A stretch of 64,000 nt of DNA. Source: Manis javanica (lineage: Eukaryota > Chordata > Mammalia > Pholidota > Manidae). The stretch spans positions 45,701,034 through 45,765,033 of the forward strand of contig NC_133169.1 of the NCBI RefSeq assembly GCF_040802235.1, read 5' to 3'. This document shows, piece by piece, positions 44,496-55,059 of the stretch. The notes beneath the pieces were generated by a model that was not told the DNA's origin, ran no database searches, and saw nothing but the letters and a program-made list of their open reading frames with translations. Position numbers and translations under genes: made by a program. Every line of letters starts with the position of its first letter. Position 1 is the first letter of the stretch.

Positions 44496-45388
44496 CGGAA
44501 AACCCCTCTATATGTCATGAGGGAGTTGCGATGGTCGTCCATCGGTCCCAGGCACATTCTTTTGTGCCTCCAGGAGGATCCTCTCTCTTTCTTCCGTGGT
44601 GAAGAGTACCTGTAAGAGCTGCTGACAATCATCCCAAGTGGGCTGGTGAGAGAACATCAGGGACTCTATCAGTCCCGTTAGTCTCTGCAGTTCCTCTGAA
44701 AAAGGAGGGTGATTAGCTTTCCAATTGTATAAATCAGTAGAGGAGAATGGCCAATATTGCAGAGGTTAGAAAGGCGGGTCCCCCACTTCCCCAAGGATGG
44801 GAACTCCATAAGACCGGAGAGGAAAATTACCCGGTGGGTCCAAGGTGGCCCCTCGGCGGCGCTGAGTTCCCTGGGCAGGTCCCAGAGCCGGTTCCACTGC
44901 CTCAGTGCCAGGGGCTGGTGGTTCCGGGGGTGCCGGGGCCGGGGGTGCCGTAGGGGCAGGAGGATAGGGAGGGGGATCATCAACCATAAGCAAATCATCT
45001 TGAGTGTCAGGGTGAACTTTAGTGGTTTCTTTTTCCTTGCTCTGGGGTTGGGTCTGGGCAGCTAAAACTCGAGGGTCCGTTTTCTTCTGCACCCAGGGCT
45101 TTACCCAGGGCTGTGGGTTTTTCACCAACTCTTGCCAGACTACAATATAGGGTTGCTGATTCGGGTGTCCTTGAGGTGAATCCTGGAAGACAATGGCTTT
45201 TACTGCTAATAAAGTGGGGAGATCAAAAGTCCCCTCCGAGGGCCACCCAACATTGAAGGTGGGCCATTCAGAGGTACAGAAAGTCTGCTACGGTCTCTTT
45301 TTAACTTCTACTGATAGGTTATGCGCTCTTGCTCTGACTTCCGTCCAATGATCTAACGTCAGGCTAAGGGGGGTCGTCACTGTCCCAT
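44496..45388 (-). pseudogene. gag: gag: matrix, p12-like and capsid N-terminal part, frameshifted
   Basis: The gag ATG is at 45388-45386 in the MGQ context usual for gammaretroviruses (myristoylation signal), but TGA follows immediately at 45379-45377 because a few bases are missing. Matrix-like content continues in another frame, into an open stretch 45128-44766 that includes Pro-rich p12-like sequence with a PPPY late-domain motif at 44975-44964. Capsid content continues in a different frame to about 44508. At least three breaks separate these parts. Confidence 0.8.
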
Positions 45389-45794
45389 TGCCAGTATAAC
45401 AATAATCAGGCATGTAAAAGACACAGAAAACAAAGACACACACAAATTAGACACACAGCGGCTGCTTTTTGTTTTTCTCAGATTTTCAAACAGAAACCGA
45501 AAGGAATCGGAGGGTTGATACTCCTGGCGCCCAAAAATCAACCCTATCTCATCAGGTTCACTTTGCCGGAAAAACAGATGAGAGGCTACCAGGCGTCCCT
45601 GGCCCTCCAACCTCCCTGAGGCGTCCCCCAGGGTTGCAGCCTGTGGTGCTCCAAGTACGTCTACCGACCGCAGTCTCAACCCCTTTATGGGATCGGGACA
45701 GCTGCCAGACAATGGGTACCCTTTCAGAATTCCGACTGGTCTCACTGAAAAACAGAAAACAGAACACAGACAACCCAAGGTGCCACTAACCTTA

Positions 45795-45796
45795 CC
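45795..45796 (-). promoter_or_regulatory. Candidate retroviral splice donor in leader
   Basis: On the minus strand the word AGAG/GTAAGG occurs about 47 bases after the primer site, a plausible major splice donor for env mRNA. Inferred from position and consensus. Confidence 0.45.
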
Positions 45797-45842
45797 TCTT
45801 CCTCCAAGAACGGCTTCGGTAGTGAAGCGGGGTGAGCGCACG

Positions 45843-45860
45843 ATCCCGGACGAGCCCCCA
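45843..45860 (-). other. Primer-binding site, proline-tRNA type
   Basis: Eighteen bases on the minus strand, TGGGGGCTCGTCCGGGAT, match the 3' end of tRNA-Pro. They lie two bases inside the 5' LTR edge, as in many gammaretroviruses. The match is complete, which is notable in an otherwise damaged element. Confidence 0.9.
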
Positions 45861-45862
45861 AA

Positions 45863-46361
45863 TGTTGGATTCTCCCTGAGATGGACGCTGCCCCAAATCA
45901 CTCACAAAAGGCGTCTCTTGATACAATAAGCAAGAGGAATTTATTCAGGAACCAGCTAGCTGGGGTCCAAGTTAGCCCAACGCAGCGGGTCTCAACAAGC
46001 ACCCTAAGCACACAAAGCCAGAAGGTTTTATAGCATTTTCAAAGGGGGCAACATTTTCCACAATCACAATACAGTGTTTTTTCATAGACACATAAATCTT
46101 TGGCTAGGGCCACATCCTGGGGTCTGGTTAGATAAGATTACCTTCGGAATGTTTAGGGTGATTCTAGCAAGATAAGCTTGGTGAGTATGATTAACTGATT
46201 TGAGGTTAGCTAACTAAAGGTCACTACATTTAACACTGGCTGACTAACTTGTTTTTCAAGATTCTAATAATTTTCCTCCTTCTAGGTTAGGGGCTGATAT
46301 TTAAGCCTTTAAGATGGCTGTACTTATGCTAACTTTTGATTTTTCAGATCCTAAACCCTCA
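45863..46361 (-). repeat. 5' LTR of the provirus
   Basis: About 499 bases. The inner edge (tgttgg on the plus strand) is fixed by the primer site. The outer edge is less sure, set at a CA (TG on the minus strand) at 46360-46361. TATA-type word at 46026-46032 and poly(A) hexamer at 45940-45945. U5/R is close to the other LTR, while U3 has many differences. Confidence 0.8.
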
Positions 46362-46389
46362 TCAAGTAATTTGAAACCTGGGCAATTGA

Positions 46390-46890
46390 TTTAGCAAGCA
46401 CCTACAAAAAAAACAGGAAGGACTCCATTCTGAAGGTTGCACTTTGAAATCCAATTTTGAAAAGTAACTTTGTTAACATACTCTTTAACCAGCAGACAAT
46501 GAGTCAGCTCACCTTGGAAGCAAAGCAGGCACTCTTGATTGATACGCCCCCAGACCAGGAAGCTGCTCTCCTGGGAGGAAATAAGAGTAGTACGTTTCTT
46601 GTAAATAACCTGTAAAACTAACAAAATAATGTCTCTTCAAATATAAACATTTTGGGACCACTTAGCAGGTCTGCATTCCTAGCCCTTTGTCTCTCAACTG
46701 CATATAAATCCCCTAAACAATGCACCACCCAGGGCTCTCTTTTCCCCTCCTGGCATGAGCCAAGGAGCTCTATCCTCTCACTTTATCTCCAAATAAAAGC
46801 CTCTGACTTGCTCTCCTACCTTGAGTGCAAAGTTCATTCTTGGACTCTGCCAACAAGAACCCTGGCATCATCATCACAGATGCAACCTGA
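46390..46890 (+). repeat. Solo LTR of another ERV, plus strand
   Basis: Promoter-like gcatataaatcccc near 46700, a poly(A) signal aataaaagcc near 46793, and a U5-like end 'ccaacaagaaccctggcatc' near 46850 give the order TATA, R, U5 typical of an ERV1-type LTR. It points opposite to the neighbouring provirus. No internal retroviral sequence follows, so it is probably a solo LTR. Left border uncertain. Confidence 0.6.
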
Positions 46891-47324
46891 GGGGCAGGCT
46901 GCTAATTACACACACCACTGTCCAAACACCTGGGGGGCCTGGCACTACCTTTGTGCTCTCCCCGCTCTGCAACCGAGCTCCATGAGCCTAACTAAAACTG
47001 TGTGTGAGCCTAACTGAAACTGTGGTTAACAATACTATGCTCTCTGTGTGAGGGTAGCTAGGAGAGTGGACTTGGAATGTTTTCTTCACAAGAAAAAAAG
47101 TGTAATGTCTTTTTAGGAATGATTAGTATTATACTGCATAGAAAAGAATACACATGTCTAAAGAAAGTTTCAACCATTTGTATCTAGTTCCTGGAAGGTA
47201 ATTTTTAACTCTTTTGAACATCTGGTCTAACAGAATTTTTTGTCTACCAGGGAATATGGGGGACATGATATTGATGATTCTAACTCTGGGATGTATGCTG
47301 AGGACCATGTGTCTTGTTCCTCTG
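46891..47324. other. No gene seen
   Basis: Short non-coding spacer, partly T-rich, leading into L1 3' end sequence. Confidence 0.4.
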
Positions 47325-48095
47325 TGTTTATTGAAGTTCATTGGACACACAACATTATGTTGGTTTCAGGTATATAACACAGTGTTTCAGCAGTCATATA
47401 TATTATTAAATCCTCACCCCATCTGGTGTAGTTAGTGTCTGTCAAAATAGAAAGATGTTATAGAACCACTGACTATGTTACCTATCCTATACTTGCATCC
47501 ATGTGACTAATTTATATTATATTGTGATTCTGTGCCTCCACCATCGTAACAACCGGTCTTTCCTCCATTTATATGTCAATTACTGTTTTGATCATTTTGT
47601 TTTATTTCATTTTTAGATTCCATGTGTAAGTGAAGTCATATGGTATTTGTCTTTCTCCACCTGGCTTATTTCACTGAGCATAATACCCTCTAGATCTATC
47701 CATGTTGTTGTAAATCAGAGGATTTATTTTCTTTTTATAAGTGAATATTGTATATATGTACCACATATTCTTTATCCATTCATCTATTGATAGACACTAT
47801 TTTCTTCAATCTCTTTGATCAAGGCCTTATAGTTTCTATTGTATAGGGTCTTCTATCTCCTTGGTTAAATGTATCCCTAAGTAATTTATTGATTTTCAAT
47901 ACTATACCATTGTAAATGAGATTGCTTTTTAAATTTCTGTCAGATACTTTGTTTTAAGTTATAGAAATGTAACTGTTTTCTGTGCATTTATTCAATATCA
48001 TGTAACTTTACTGAATGCAAATTTCTCTGACAGCTTTTTGGTATAGTCTCTTTAGGGTTTTCTATACAGAAAATCATGGCATCTGCAAATAGGCA
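47325..48095 (-). mobile_element. L1 3' end, antisense, with internal deletion
   Basis: Begins at the L1 3' terminus (tttattgaagttcattgg), passes through 3' UTR and ORF2-end words ('cacctggcttatttcactg', 'tctatccatgttgttg', 'tttatccattcatctattg'). It then jumps near 47800 to sequence from further upstream in ORF2 ('taagtaatttattgattttc', 'aaatcatggcatctgcaaat'). The jump marks an internal deletion of the ancestral L1. Confidence 0.75.
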
Positions 48096-48650
48096 TAACA
48101 GGTGTTAATAAGGATATAGAGAAATTTGAGCACCATATCTTTTTGGTGGCAATATGAAATGGTTTTGCCACTTTGAAAGACAGGCTTGCAGTTTCCAAAT
48201 GATTAAATATAGAGTTATCATACGATATAGTATTTCCACTCCTAGGTATATAGATAAAAGAAGACATATGTCTGCAAGAAATTTGTATGTCAATGTTTAA
48301 AATAACATGATTCATAATGACCAAAAAAGTAGAAGTAACTGAAATGTTCATTGACTGATAAATTAATAAGAAATCAGAGTATTTTCATGTAATAGAATAC
48401 TACTGGACAAGAAGGAAAAGTAACTTATTGAAACACCCTATAACTTGAATGAAACCCTAAAAACATTACACTAAATTTAAAAAGGCAATTTGTAAAGCAC
48501 ATACTGTACAATTTCATTTATATGTTAGATAAAAATAGGCAAATCCATAGAGTCTGAAAGTAGATTAATGATTCCCTAGAATTAAAAGAAGATTGAGGAA
48601 ATTGGGAGTAACTCCTAAAGCATGTTAGGTTTCTTTTTTTTATTAGAAAA
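48096..48650 (+). mobile_element. Old L1 3' end, sense
   Basis: Order 'taataaggatatagag', 'ttccactcctaggtatat', 'gattcataatgaccaaaaa', 'aggcaaatccatagagtc' follows L1 ORF2 end and 3' UTR on the plus strand. It is joined directly to the antisense fragment on its left, so two L1 pieces meet head to head. Confidence 0.7.
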
Positions 48651-50094
48651 TGTTCCAAATTTAATTGTGATGTTGGTTGTACAACTCTGAATTAAAACAG
48701 GAATATGTGCTATATATTAATGAATGATATATGAATTATACATCAGTAAGGTAGGGTCTTAAAGGTATAAATAAGTCTATATAAATAAAATTACATTGGC
48801 TTATGAAAAACAAATGTACATCATTGGGAAATAGGTGTTCAATTGTCCTTTGGTTCACACCCTCAGGAGTCTCAGGCAGTTACCAGCATAGTAATCATTT
48901 TGGTCCTTCGTGTCCTTTTATTTCTAAAGCCAAAATTCCTTATAGGCCTACAGATGAGGTAGTAGATTGAGGTATTTTAGAGTAAAAAGCCTAAAGAAGC
49001 TAAATATGCTCATTTCTCCCAATCTAAATGGACAAGGATGTAACCAGCACATATTCAGGGTTAGTGAGGTCTGTTATTAAATATATTTTTCCAGAAACCA
49101 GGAGTGTTTTCTATGAGCACTGTATTGATCCAGCTTATTCAATGGAACTGCCCAGTGTTCATTTAAAACTGGAACTTAAGCTATAGACATGGAATATAGA
49201 ATTATTTTCAAGGAGATTTGAAACAACTTTTTGATAGGTAGCATGATCTGTTTTGCTTTGTATATTCTAATTTTATAATTAATGTGGATTACTTCCATGA
49301 CTAAATATATATTTGAACAGATGATTAAATAATATAATAATTGTAAGATCAGAATTCCAAGTATTTCTGGGATTATTCTGCCAGAAGAAAAACATCACCT
49401 TTTTAAAGTATAAGCAAAACTAGAGTTTCTGCCATTCTTAGAGGAGCTATAATCACAAATTGTCTCCTGACGTGGACTCTATCAGACTAGGTATAATAGT
49501 AATAACATAGATAGTAACAATTGTATTGGTAAATTTAAAGTATTATTGATTTTGACATAATATTTTTACTTTTTAAATTTTTAGGTAAAATTTACTAATA
49601 GTATACCTTCATCTCCATATATTATAGAAACCCAAAAATAATTTAAGTCATCTTAGATGCTACTAAAAGACAGTTTAAAAGATACAAAAAAATAAAATAC
49701 TAGAAACAGAGATTCTTTTGGAATCTTAGGTCAGCATAAGCTCCACAAACATTACTGAAACAGAAATGATGCAGGTAACAGTATATTGTGATATTAAAAG
49801 AAAATTTAAATCTTCAAAGAGACATGTAGGGTCAAAATTTAAATAAACAGAGGAAAATAGATTTTTTCTAATTGAAAAACATGTCTTCTATTTATATATT
49901 AAATATACAATAATACCACTTTCAAATCAAAGTGATATGTCCAGAAATACAATAAAAATAGACAAAAAAGTACATTAAAATACCCATAAGATAATTTCCA
50001 CATTCTTATAAGTTATGAGGACTTCTAATACACTAGCAATCTGAAATGAAAATGAGATGAAACTTTATAATTGCAAGAGTGGCAACTATTGGGA
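48651..50094. other. No gene seen; strongly AT-rich
   Basis: No coding features. Words near 49200-49650 have no assignable source. Confidence 0.4.
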
Positions 50095-50215
50095 AGTTGT
50101 GTCTCACTTCCCCCTCCCCTCCCCTTTGGTAACTGCTAGTCCTTTCTTGGAGTCTGTGAGTCGGCTGCTGTTTTGTAACTTCAGTTTTGCTTTGTTGTTA
50201 TACTCCACTTTAGAA
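50095..50215 (-). repeat. L1 3' UTR fragment, partial duplicate of 50513-50625
   Basis: The stretch from 'cttccccctcccctcccctt' to 'gttgttatactccac' is closely repeated at 50513-50625 within the neighbouring L1. Both are antisense. It is an older or separate copy of the same 3' UTR segment. Confidence 0.7.
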
Positions 50216-50249
50216 AGAACTCACAGTGTCATGCTGAGGGGAGTATAAA

Positions 50250-50791
50250 TGGGTGAAGATGTTTTTATTTTTACTTAGGTATCACTGATATACGCTCTTA
50301 TGAAGGTTTCACATGAAAAACATTGTGGTTACTATATTCACCCATATTATCAAACCCCCCACCATACCCCATTGAAGTCACTGTCCATCAGTGTAGTAAG
50401 ATGCCACAAAATCACTACTTGTCTTCTCTGTGTTACACTGTCTTCCCTGTGAACCCAAAACACACCAGGTGTGCCAATCATAATAACCCACAATTCCCTT
50501 CTCCCTCCCTCTCCACCCAACTTCCCCCTTGCCTCCCCTTTGGTAACCACTCGTCCTTTCTTAGAGTCTGTGAGTCTGTTGCTGTTTTGTTCCTTTAGTT
50601 TTGCTTTGCTGTTATACTCCACAATTGACTGAAATCCTTTGGTACTTTACTTTCTCCGCCTGGCTTATTTCACTGAGCACAATACCCTCCAGTTCCATCC
50701 ATGTTGTTGCAAATGGTAGGATTTGTTTACTTCTTATGGGTGAATAAAATTCCATTGTGTGTATATACCAATCTTGGGTGAAGATATTTTT
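50250..50791 (-). mobile_element. 5'-truncated L1 insertion with target-site duplication
   Basis: The insert is bracketed by 'tgggtgaagatgttttta' at 50250-50267 and 'tgggtgaagatattttta' at 50775-50792 (one mismatch). Inside, the plus strand shows the antisense L1 3' terminus (aggtatcactgatatac), the 3' UTR, and the last part of ORF2 ('cctggcttatttcactgagc', 'ttccatccatgttgttgc'). It is about 510 bases, truncated at its 5' end, and among the younger L1s of the window. Confidence 0.8.
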
Positions 50792-50792
50792 A

Positions 50793-52260
50793 GAAACAAA
50801 ATTCTTCAGTAAGATGGGAGTTAGAATAGCTAAGATGCTTATGGATAAGGGCATGAATAAATAATGTGTGCCCCATTCTATGAGGTGTAATGCTATAAGA
50901 ACAGAAGAAACAAATATACTTAGGCAGCTTTCAGTGACCCATTGGGGTTAAAAAAATCAAAACAGAAAGTGACACTTTTTAGTAACTTTTATTTGAATTA
51001 ACAAAACACAGATACATGGATAGACATATTAATATAAATTCAGACCTAGCAGCAATTGTATTTGAAAGAGAACAGCTGGTGGGTTTTGCTCAATTAGGGT
51101 CTGTAACAATGACCACAAAACTTTGTTAATTTTAAGATTTAATTCTGAGATTAGCATGTGGGTATCTATATATCAAAACATCATGAAAATAGCAAACACC
51201 TTTTTTCCTAATTATAAATTCCCCTCTACTCCTGGAACAAAAATATTTAACTCAACACTGAAATAAGCATTATACAAGTGAAATTCATCCAGAGATTTTA
51301 AGACTTTCTAAGATGTTGAGGGGAAAATCTATTTTCTATCTGATCTGGATTGTTCATGTGTGTTCCACTCTGTACTTTTCTCTGTGATATGAATTGTCAC
51401 TCATTTTACTGTCCTGACTTTGGATTCTCCAAATCCCAGACATCATGTGTTATCCACATTCAATGTACAGAAACATAAGTGACTTCATTCAACTCCCTTA
51501 TGGCCAGGCTCTCATTCTTCATCCTATAAATACTATTTATGTTAAGCATTAGAACATTATCAGAAGTTTGTGTTCCTTATGCTAACATTGTGTGTTCTCC
51601 ACACAGTTTGTGTGCATTGTCCATTTTTATTTTTTATGGCTACAATAAAGTAATTATCTGCTTGTGAAGCATTTGTACCAAATATCTTCTTTCTCTTTGA
51701 TGTTAACTCTGATGAATGGGAATTCTGAAATTGATTTTATTTTATGTTTACACACATGAACAGACTTGTTTAAATAGAGATATTTCTCTCTACTTCATAA
51801 AAGTATAGACTGTGTTTATGCAGAAAATCCTATACTGACATAAAGTATCAAAGAGAAAAATTATTATTCTTTGGAAAAATGTAATACAAGGCATCTTTTA
51901 CAATTAAATGAGTTTTTATCTAATATTTGTGACCAAATCAATGTATAAATGGGGAAATAATTCATATTGTTCCAGGCCTTTATGACTTATAAAACAGTGG
52001 GAATATAAACAATAATTCACTACATACCACATAAATTACATTCAAAAGAGTGGGTGTAAGAAATAATCATTCATTTTATTCAAGCAAAACTTTTGTTCAT
52101 ATGATTACTAGTAATTTATGTATATATCATTGTCCATTTTTTAATAAAATTAAATGAATAATACTTTAACATAATACAGTTTGTGTGGTATAATTATTTT
52201 CCCAAATTGATTACTGAAATACTAATTTCCAGTAAGAAAAGCTCTTCCTGGGACCTGAAC
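50793..52260. other. No gene seen
   Basis: AT-rich non-coding DNA downstream (in minus-strand terms) of the receptor pseudogene. No motif recognised. Confidence 0.4.
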
Positions 52261-53179
52261 CTATTTATTAAACACTGTTCCCCAAGCACTTTTAATCTCC
52301 TTGTTTCTCAGGCTGAATATGATAGGATTTGTGAAGGGGGCTCCGTGGTGTAGAACATGGCCATGAGCTGGGTTTGAATGGTTGACACATTTGAGACAGG
52401 ACCCTATACAGCCAATAATCCAGAAATTACAAACAGAATAAAAGTAGATATCTGTTGGGAGCATGTCAATAGGGCTTTTTTCTGGGCTTCTACAGAATTC
52501 CTCTGGAGCACAGCTAAAAGAATGTGAAAATATGAGGTGAAAAAATGACAGAGAAGAGTAAAAAAATGACAGCACTCACAGCAAGGGCCACAGACTCAGA
52601 AAATTGAACATCTGAAGATGATAAGTGCATGATTTGAAGCACATCACAGATATATTGATGGATCACACTGGACTCTGTGAAGGGAAGCCTGAACATGGTC
52701 CCTGTGTGAATGGTAGAATAGACCAGGCCACTGGCCCCTGAGACACCTGCCACCTGTGTGCACAGATGTGGGGTCATGGTAAGCCCATAGTGTGGAGGGT
52801 GGCAAATGGACACATGGTGGTCATAGGACATGACCAAAAGGAAGAAGATCTCTGTGGACCCAAAGAAAATAAATAGGAAGTTCTGAGCAGCACAAGCTGT
52901 GAGAGAAATCAGTTTATTGCCTTTTAGAGAATTTACAATGGAACTTGGGACACTAACTGAGATGTAACCAAAAGCTGTGAGGGATAAATTGCCTATAAAG
53001 AAATACACTGGGGAGTGAAGGTGTGTGTCCATAACAATGATGGTAAAAGTGAGAAAATTTCCAGCTAAGACTCCCAGGTAAATCATTAAAAACAGTAGAC
53101 CTTACAAGACTTGGATTTTCTAGGAGCTTGAGATTTCCATGAGACGAAATTCCCTGAAGAGGGTGAAGTTCATTAACAT
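52261..53179 (-). pseudogene. Olfactory receptor pseudogene, family 14-like
   Basis: Seven-transmembrane odorant receptor in one coding exon. From ATG 53179-53177 the frame has two stops early (TAG 53122-53120, TAA 53104-53102). It then runs open through TM1 (GN motif in LAGNFL), the HSPVYFF loop, TM3 and 'MSYDHHVSICHPPHYGL'. In that motif the usual D-R-Y reads D-H-H. TM4-TM5 include 'FRLPFTESSVIHQYICD'. Frameshifts near 52520 and again near 52330 precede the TM7 'NPIIFSLRNKEIK' signature and stop at 52261. The CHPPHYGL and FRLPF blocks suggest family OR14. It is clearly dead. It sits alone in this window. Confidence 0.85.
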
Positions 53180-53189
53180 GCCCTTGCAA

Positions 53190-55059
53190 CTTGTAGTCTA
53201 TGGATAAAGTGATAAGATGTTCCTACAAGCAGAAATTTGAGAGAACAAAACTCTTTATATAATCTACAAGCCCTGAAATGACTTGATTTATAGATTTTAT
53301 GCATATCACATGTCTATTGGTTATAGAATTAGGAAGTAGTAATAAATTGATAAAATGAAAGGCTTTTATTATAGGAAAACATGAAAATGCTAATAACACT
53401 GAATGGTATCACTGTACCTTGGCAATTTGGTTTTCCTCAATCTGATAAAACAATCAAACTGCAATCCTATAAGGAAATAAGCATGAAGAGCAAAAACAGA
53501 TATCCCTGAAGAATGAGATGAGAGGTCTCTCTTCCTGCAATGAGCACTTGTGCAGACAGTCTGATGAAATGCCCAATTTCATTATTCTTCAGTTCAATTC
53601 AGTGAGCATTATACAGAGAGTTCTTTCTTGGAGGTGTGTTTGTGCTCTAAGCCACAAGAATATATGTGTCTCAGCCCTGTCTGAAGTGTTTGGTGAACGC
53701 TTTCTGAATTACACAGCTGTACTTGTATCTCTGACCATCCTCAGGGGAAGTAATTGCAGCCTCCTGAAAAGGGGCAGGTCCTCCATGCCTTGTTTTCCAT
53801 AGGCATTTTGGCCAATCCATTGAGATTAATTAGACTTACAAGAGTATGATTTTTAGGAGATAAATTTAGAATAGGGATTTGTAAAATTTAAGAAAGCATA
53901 AGCTCCCCAAAATGACTTATGAATCACTGGTGCCTAAATCGCTATACAATGTAAAATATGTGCTAAAAATGTGAAGCAAAACTGCATCAATGATTTCAAC
54001 TCTCACTGTAATAACTCAATTAAGAGAAACTTTCTGAAAGTCTCAAAATCATCACAATTAATGGCTCATGCAATAACTTTGAAAATTGGAAGCCACAGAA
54101 TGAGAAAGGAAACATGCTATTACAGAACGATTTAAGCTTCTAATCTAATGCTTAGGACAGTGTCTGATGGCTGACCCATGACGAGTTCTAATAAAAAATG
54201 ATAAACAAACAAAAATGTCACAAAGTGATAGAAATATATGGAATAAATTCAGGGAAAATAAGGTCACTGTGTGGAAAAGGACATAGGAGAGGGACTCCAG
54301 TGACTCCCTGATCAGGGGAGATGGAGCAAAGTGACTGATGTCCAGCAGAGCAGTGAAGGGAAGAAAGCTTCACTGAAAGATGTGCGGGGTTCAGGAGAAG
54401 ATCCCCCTTCTTGAATTAATGTGAGGATGATTTCCCAGGCCCATACAGGGTGTGAGTCTTGGTTTTTACAAACAACGAAACTGAAGAATTCATTTCAGAT
54501 TGTTTTATATGCAGTAAGGGCTTGGAGCAATAGTTTAAAATAACTAGACCAACACTGAACATTGCTTCAGAGCAGCCTAACAAGTCACAGCAAAAAGTAG
54601 AAAGCTGGTTCAAAATAATTACCTGTATCCCAGAAAAATTCTGAAGTATGTTCATAGGAATACAAATATATCCAGGACGTGAAAAAAAAAAGAATAATTT
54701 CTGGAATCCAAAATAACAGGAATGCAGTAAAGCAATGAAACACCACACATAAAGGAAATAATCAATCAAGCTAAACGAATAAAGAGTTAACACAGTTGTT
54801 TCTATTAGAAGCCCAGGTACAAAAATTGTATTGTATATGCATCCTGCATCCCATGTTCCCAAGTTAAGGATACTGGTCATAGCAGCATAGCTGTTTGATA
54901 CTGCCTGTTGGGAAGCACATGAGACATATATAGAACATCACATCAAGCAGAGACATAAAACAAAATCTTCTCAAGCACACATAGAATAAATCACAGGTTA
55001 AGAACCTTCTAGGATAAATAATATATTAATTACAAAACAATTCTTAGGAAAATAAAGAA
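53190..55059. other. No gene recognised; unassigned 154-codon frame at 54416-54880
   Basis: The minus-strand frame 54880-54416 is hydrophobic, with two or three membrane-like stretches, but matches no family I know and has no conserved motif. It may be chance in AT-rich DNA. The remainder holds nothing identifiable. Confidence 0.35.

Larger units (their letters stand above)
45377..45901 (-). other. Long leader frame in register with gag start (glyco-Gag-like)
   Basis: A 174-codon frame opens in U5/primer-site DNA, crosses the whole leader and reaches the gag MGQ in frame. It ends in a hydrophobic run ([19 protein letters not shown]) directly before MGQ. Gammaretroviruses of the murine type make a glycosylated Gag from an upstream in-frame start with a membrane anchor at this place. 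The resemblance is in layout only. Which codon might start translation is unknown, and the gag frame is broken right after MGQ. Confidence 0.5.
39386..46361 (-). mobile_element. Gammaretrovirus-like endogenous provirus, defective
   Basis: About 7.0 kb, transcribed leftward, in the order 5' LTR, primer site, leader, gag, pro, pol, env remnant, polypurine tract, 3' LTR. Gammaretroviral traits visible are a proline-tRNA-type primer site, a single-zinc-knuckle nucleocapsid, a PPPY late motif, an amber codon between the gag and pro frames, and a YVDD reverse transcriptase. Breaks are a frameshift right after the gag start, several gag interruptions, a changed protease active site and stop, two in-frame stops in pol, a frameshift near the pol end, and loss of nearly all of env. 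It cannot make virus. The two LTRs are only loosely similar and no 4-bp target duplication is seen (aggc on the left, tcaa on the right). Confidence 0.9.

Noticed and set aside
54416..54880. 154-codon hydrophobic minus-strand frame considered as a membrane protein or second receptor
   Set aside because: None of the olfactory or vomeronasal receptor motifs is present and no splice framing was seen; AT-rich DNA easily gives Phe/Leu-rich frames.
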